From assembly GCF_025809055.1 (NCBI RefSeq), contig NZ_CP075529.1:372001-436000 (forward strand): 64,000 bases of DNA. Reading direction: 5' to 3'. The translations under genes and the position numbers were made by a program. This DNA is from Devosia sp. (GTDB taxonomy: Bacteria > Pseudomonadota > Alphaproteobacteria > Rhizobiales > Devosiaceae). Below the pieces are notes generated by a model. The model saw only the letters and a list, made by a program, of their open reading frames with translations. It had not been told where the DNA came from and made no database searches. Below, piece after piece: positions 62,511 to 64,000 of this stretch (position 1 is the stretch's first letter; each line of letters begins with the position of its first letter).

Positions 62511-63727
62511 GCCGGGCTCCTTCCGGGATGCAGTTCTGCCGTGCGGGGCAGGAAGATGGTGAGGATACCAAGCGCGGGCAGGAAGGCGCAAATCTGGAAC
62601 ACCGCGATCATGCCGATCCAGTCCGCAAGCGCGCCCATGGCGGCCGCGCCGAGCGCGCCGATGCCGAAGGCGAAGCCGAAGATGAAGCCGGCAATCATGC
62701 CCACCTTTCCGGGCACCAGTTCCTGCGCATAGACCACCATGGCCGAAAAGGCCGAGGACAGGATCAGCCCGACAAAAATGCTCATCACGCAGGTCCAGAA
62801 CAGGTCGAGATAGGGCAGGGCCAGGGTGAAGGGCAGGGCGCCCAGGATCGACACCCAGATGACGGCGAGCCGCCCATAGCGATCCCCTATCGGTCCGCCA
62901 AAGAAGGTGCCGGCTGCCACCGCGCCAAGAAAGGCGAAGAGGTAATATTGGGCATCCTGGGCGGACAGCGCGAATTTTTCGATCAGGAAGAAGGCGTAAT
63001 AGCTCTTGAGCCCCTCGATATAGATGAACTTCGAGAGCAGCAGGGCGCCGATGACGGCGAAGGCCACCACCAGCCGCTGACGCGACAGGACGGGTTTGAC
63101 CACGACCGGCCGCGGACGGGTGGCGGCCTGGCGCTGGTGTTCGGCAAACCAGCGGCCGACATAGGTCAACAGCATGAGGCCGAGCACCGCGACGCCGAGG
63201 AAATAGATGACGCTCGATTGTCCCATGGGCAGCAGGATGAGCGCTGCGGCCAGCGGACCAAGGGCGGTGCCAGCATTGCCCCCGACCTGGAACAGCGACT
63301 GCGCAAAACCCAGCCGCCCGCCCGACGCCATGCGGGCGACGCGGGACGCCTCGGGATGGAACAGCGCCGAGCCGGTTCCCACGACAACCGCTGCGAAGAA
63401 CAAGAGCCAGAAGCCGTTCGCCGCCGCCAGAATGGCAACGCCGACCCCGACAATGCTCATCGACAGCGCCAGCCAATAGGGTTTTGGCTTGAGGTCCCCG
63501 GACAATCCGAAGATCGGCTGCAGCAGGCAGGCGGTGATCTGCTGGCCAAGCGTCAACAGGCCGATCTGCAGGTAGGAGAGGCCATAGGTCTCCTTGAGCA
63601 TCGGGTAGAGAGCCGGCAGCAGGAACTGCAGCAGGTCATTGAGCAGATGCGCGCCGCTGACGGCGAGAATGATCGACAGGGCAGTCCGCTGCGCATCTGG
63701 CGCTGCGGTGGGCGAAGCAGTGGTCAT
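62507..63727 (-). CDS. MFS transporter, fosmidomycin resistance (Fsr) type
   Basis: A 406-residue 12-segment major-facilitator protein. HLLNDLLQFLLPALYPMLKETYGLSYLQIG at the N-terminus (blocks AHLLNDLLQ and LPALYPML) and GSALFHPEASRVAR (about 118) are typical of Fsr. It likely exports a drug or metabolite. Coupled to the SRPBCC gene. Confidence 0.9.
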   Translation of the reverse strand: MTTASPTAAPDAQRTALSIILAVSGAHLLNDLLQFLLPALYPMLKETYGLSYLQIGLLTLGQQITACLLQPIFGLSGDLKPKPYWLALSMSIVGVGVAILAAANGFWLLFFAAVVVGTGSALFHPEASRVARMASGGRLGFAQSLFQVGGNAGTALGPLAAALILLPMGQSSVIYFLGVAVLGLMLLTYVGRWFAEHQRQAATRPRPVVVKPVLSRQRLVVAFAVIGALLLSKFIYIEGLKSYYAFFLIEKFALSAQDAQYYLFAFLGAVAAGTFFGGPIGDRYGRLAVIWVSILGALPFTLALPYLDLFWTCVMSIFVGLILSSAFSAMVVYAQELVPGKVGMIAGFIFGFAFGIGALGAAAMGALADWIGMIAVFQICAFLPALGILTIFLPRTAELHPGRSPA

Positions 63728-63833
63728 GGAAAAGACTTCAAGACAGTTTCGTCCGTCCTAACCCGGCAGGCGCGCGAGGGCAATTGCAACGAGCGAAATA
63801 TGGCGAGGGGCAACTTGTGCCCCCGCGTTGCGA

Positions 63834-64000
63834 TCACGGGCGCCGGCGGGCTTCGATGAAGAGCAGCCAGGCGAGATAGCCGCCGCCGACCATGACGGTG
63901 ATGATGCCGACGGGCAAGGGCCTTGGTGCGGCGTGTTGGGCGGCAAAATCTGCGGAGAGGCCGAGCAGGGCACCGACCAACGCAGCGGGCGGAAGCGTTA
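63834..64000 (-). CDS. FecCD family iron-siderophore permease, C-terminal part
   Basis: The last ~55 residues of a permease that enters from beyond the window end. The translation ALVGALLGLSADFAAQH, then LPVGIITVMVGGGYLAWLLF, then EARRRP is the typical FecCD C-terminus. It belongs to a second siderophore importer whose other genes lie outside. Frame opens at 63998 downward; stop TGA at 63836-63834. Confidence 0.8.
   Translation of the reverse strand, partial: TLPPAALVGALLGLSADFAAQHAAPRPLPVGIITVMVGGGYLAWLLFIEARRRP

Overview
The window is GC-rich, densely coded DNA from an alphaproteobacterium, most likely a Hyphomicrobiales (Rhizobiales) member close to Devosia. I infer this from gene content and order, not from any search: clpX-lon, an aminotransferase-hom-glpX-recJ series, metC divergent from aapJQMP, an RpoE-ChrR pair, a two-domain cold-shock protein beside a DUF192 lipoprotein, an NDUFS4-like complex I subunit, and a GTTC-N7-GTTC type SOS box. 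No phage, IS element, rRNA operon or CRISPR array was found.

Layout. 1-4.3 kb: clpX 3' end, arginase and Lon, with a heat-shock-type promoter. 4.5-7.9 kb: a UGT-type glycosyltransferase followed by an unusual epimerase/FAD-oxidase fusion. 8.2-17.1 kb: aminotransferase, homoserine dehydrogenase with an extra N-terminal helix-turn-helix-like domain, glpX and recJ, interrupted by two tandem orphan iron-siderophore binding proteins. 17.2-22.8 kb: two convergent operons, FAD oxidoreductase-DUF1365-Cfa-like methyltransferase and rpoE-chrR-SDR. Both carry a perfect TGATCC-N18-TA promoter, the RpoE/ChrR singlet-oxygen promoter known from Rhodobacter. A DNA photolyase at 60.6-62.0 kb has a one-mismatch copy (TGAACC-N18-TA). 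22.9-26.8 kb: a complete siderophore ABC importer. 27.5-31 kb: SOS-controlled dinB, an MFS exporter with its TetR regulator, and two tRNA-Glu genes.

31.3-36.5 kb holds housekeeping and single genes (M15 peptidase, glyoxalase, cold-shock protein, DUF192, hemolysin III, ArsR, HAD phosphatase, tRNA-Arg). 36.5-46.5 kb is a LacI-controlled carbohydrate locus: regulator, binding protein, two permeases, ATPase, two TIM-barrel sugar isomerases/epimerases and two Gfo/Idh/MocA dehydrogenases. Two matching LacI operators lie upstream and several strong hairpins lie between cistrons. This gene set suggests an oxidative (keto-sugar) route for an imported sugar or glycoside. 46.6-57.8 kb: TraB/GumN, NDUFS4-like protein, tRNA-Pro, PAP2 phosphatase, cystathionine beta-lyase, the general amino-acid transporter aapJQMP plus a diverged extra binding protein, AlaX and cardiolipin synthase. 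58-64 kb: a glyoxalase-related protein, a repeat-filled gap, cysK, photolyase, SRPBCC protein, a fosmidomycin-resistance-type MFS protein and the 3' end of another FecCD permease.

The most interesting part is the photo-oxidative stress module. A Zn-ligand-deficient ChrR, a Cfa-family enzyme whose bicarbonate-site residues look substituted, an FAD desaturase-like protein and a photolyase all appear to share one sigma factor. Its lipid product may be a methylated or furan fatty acid rather than a cyclopropane.
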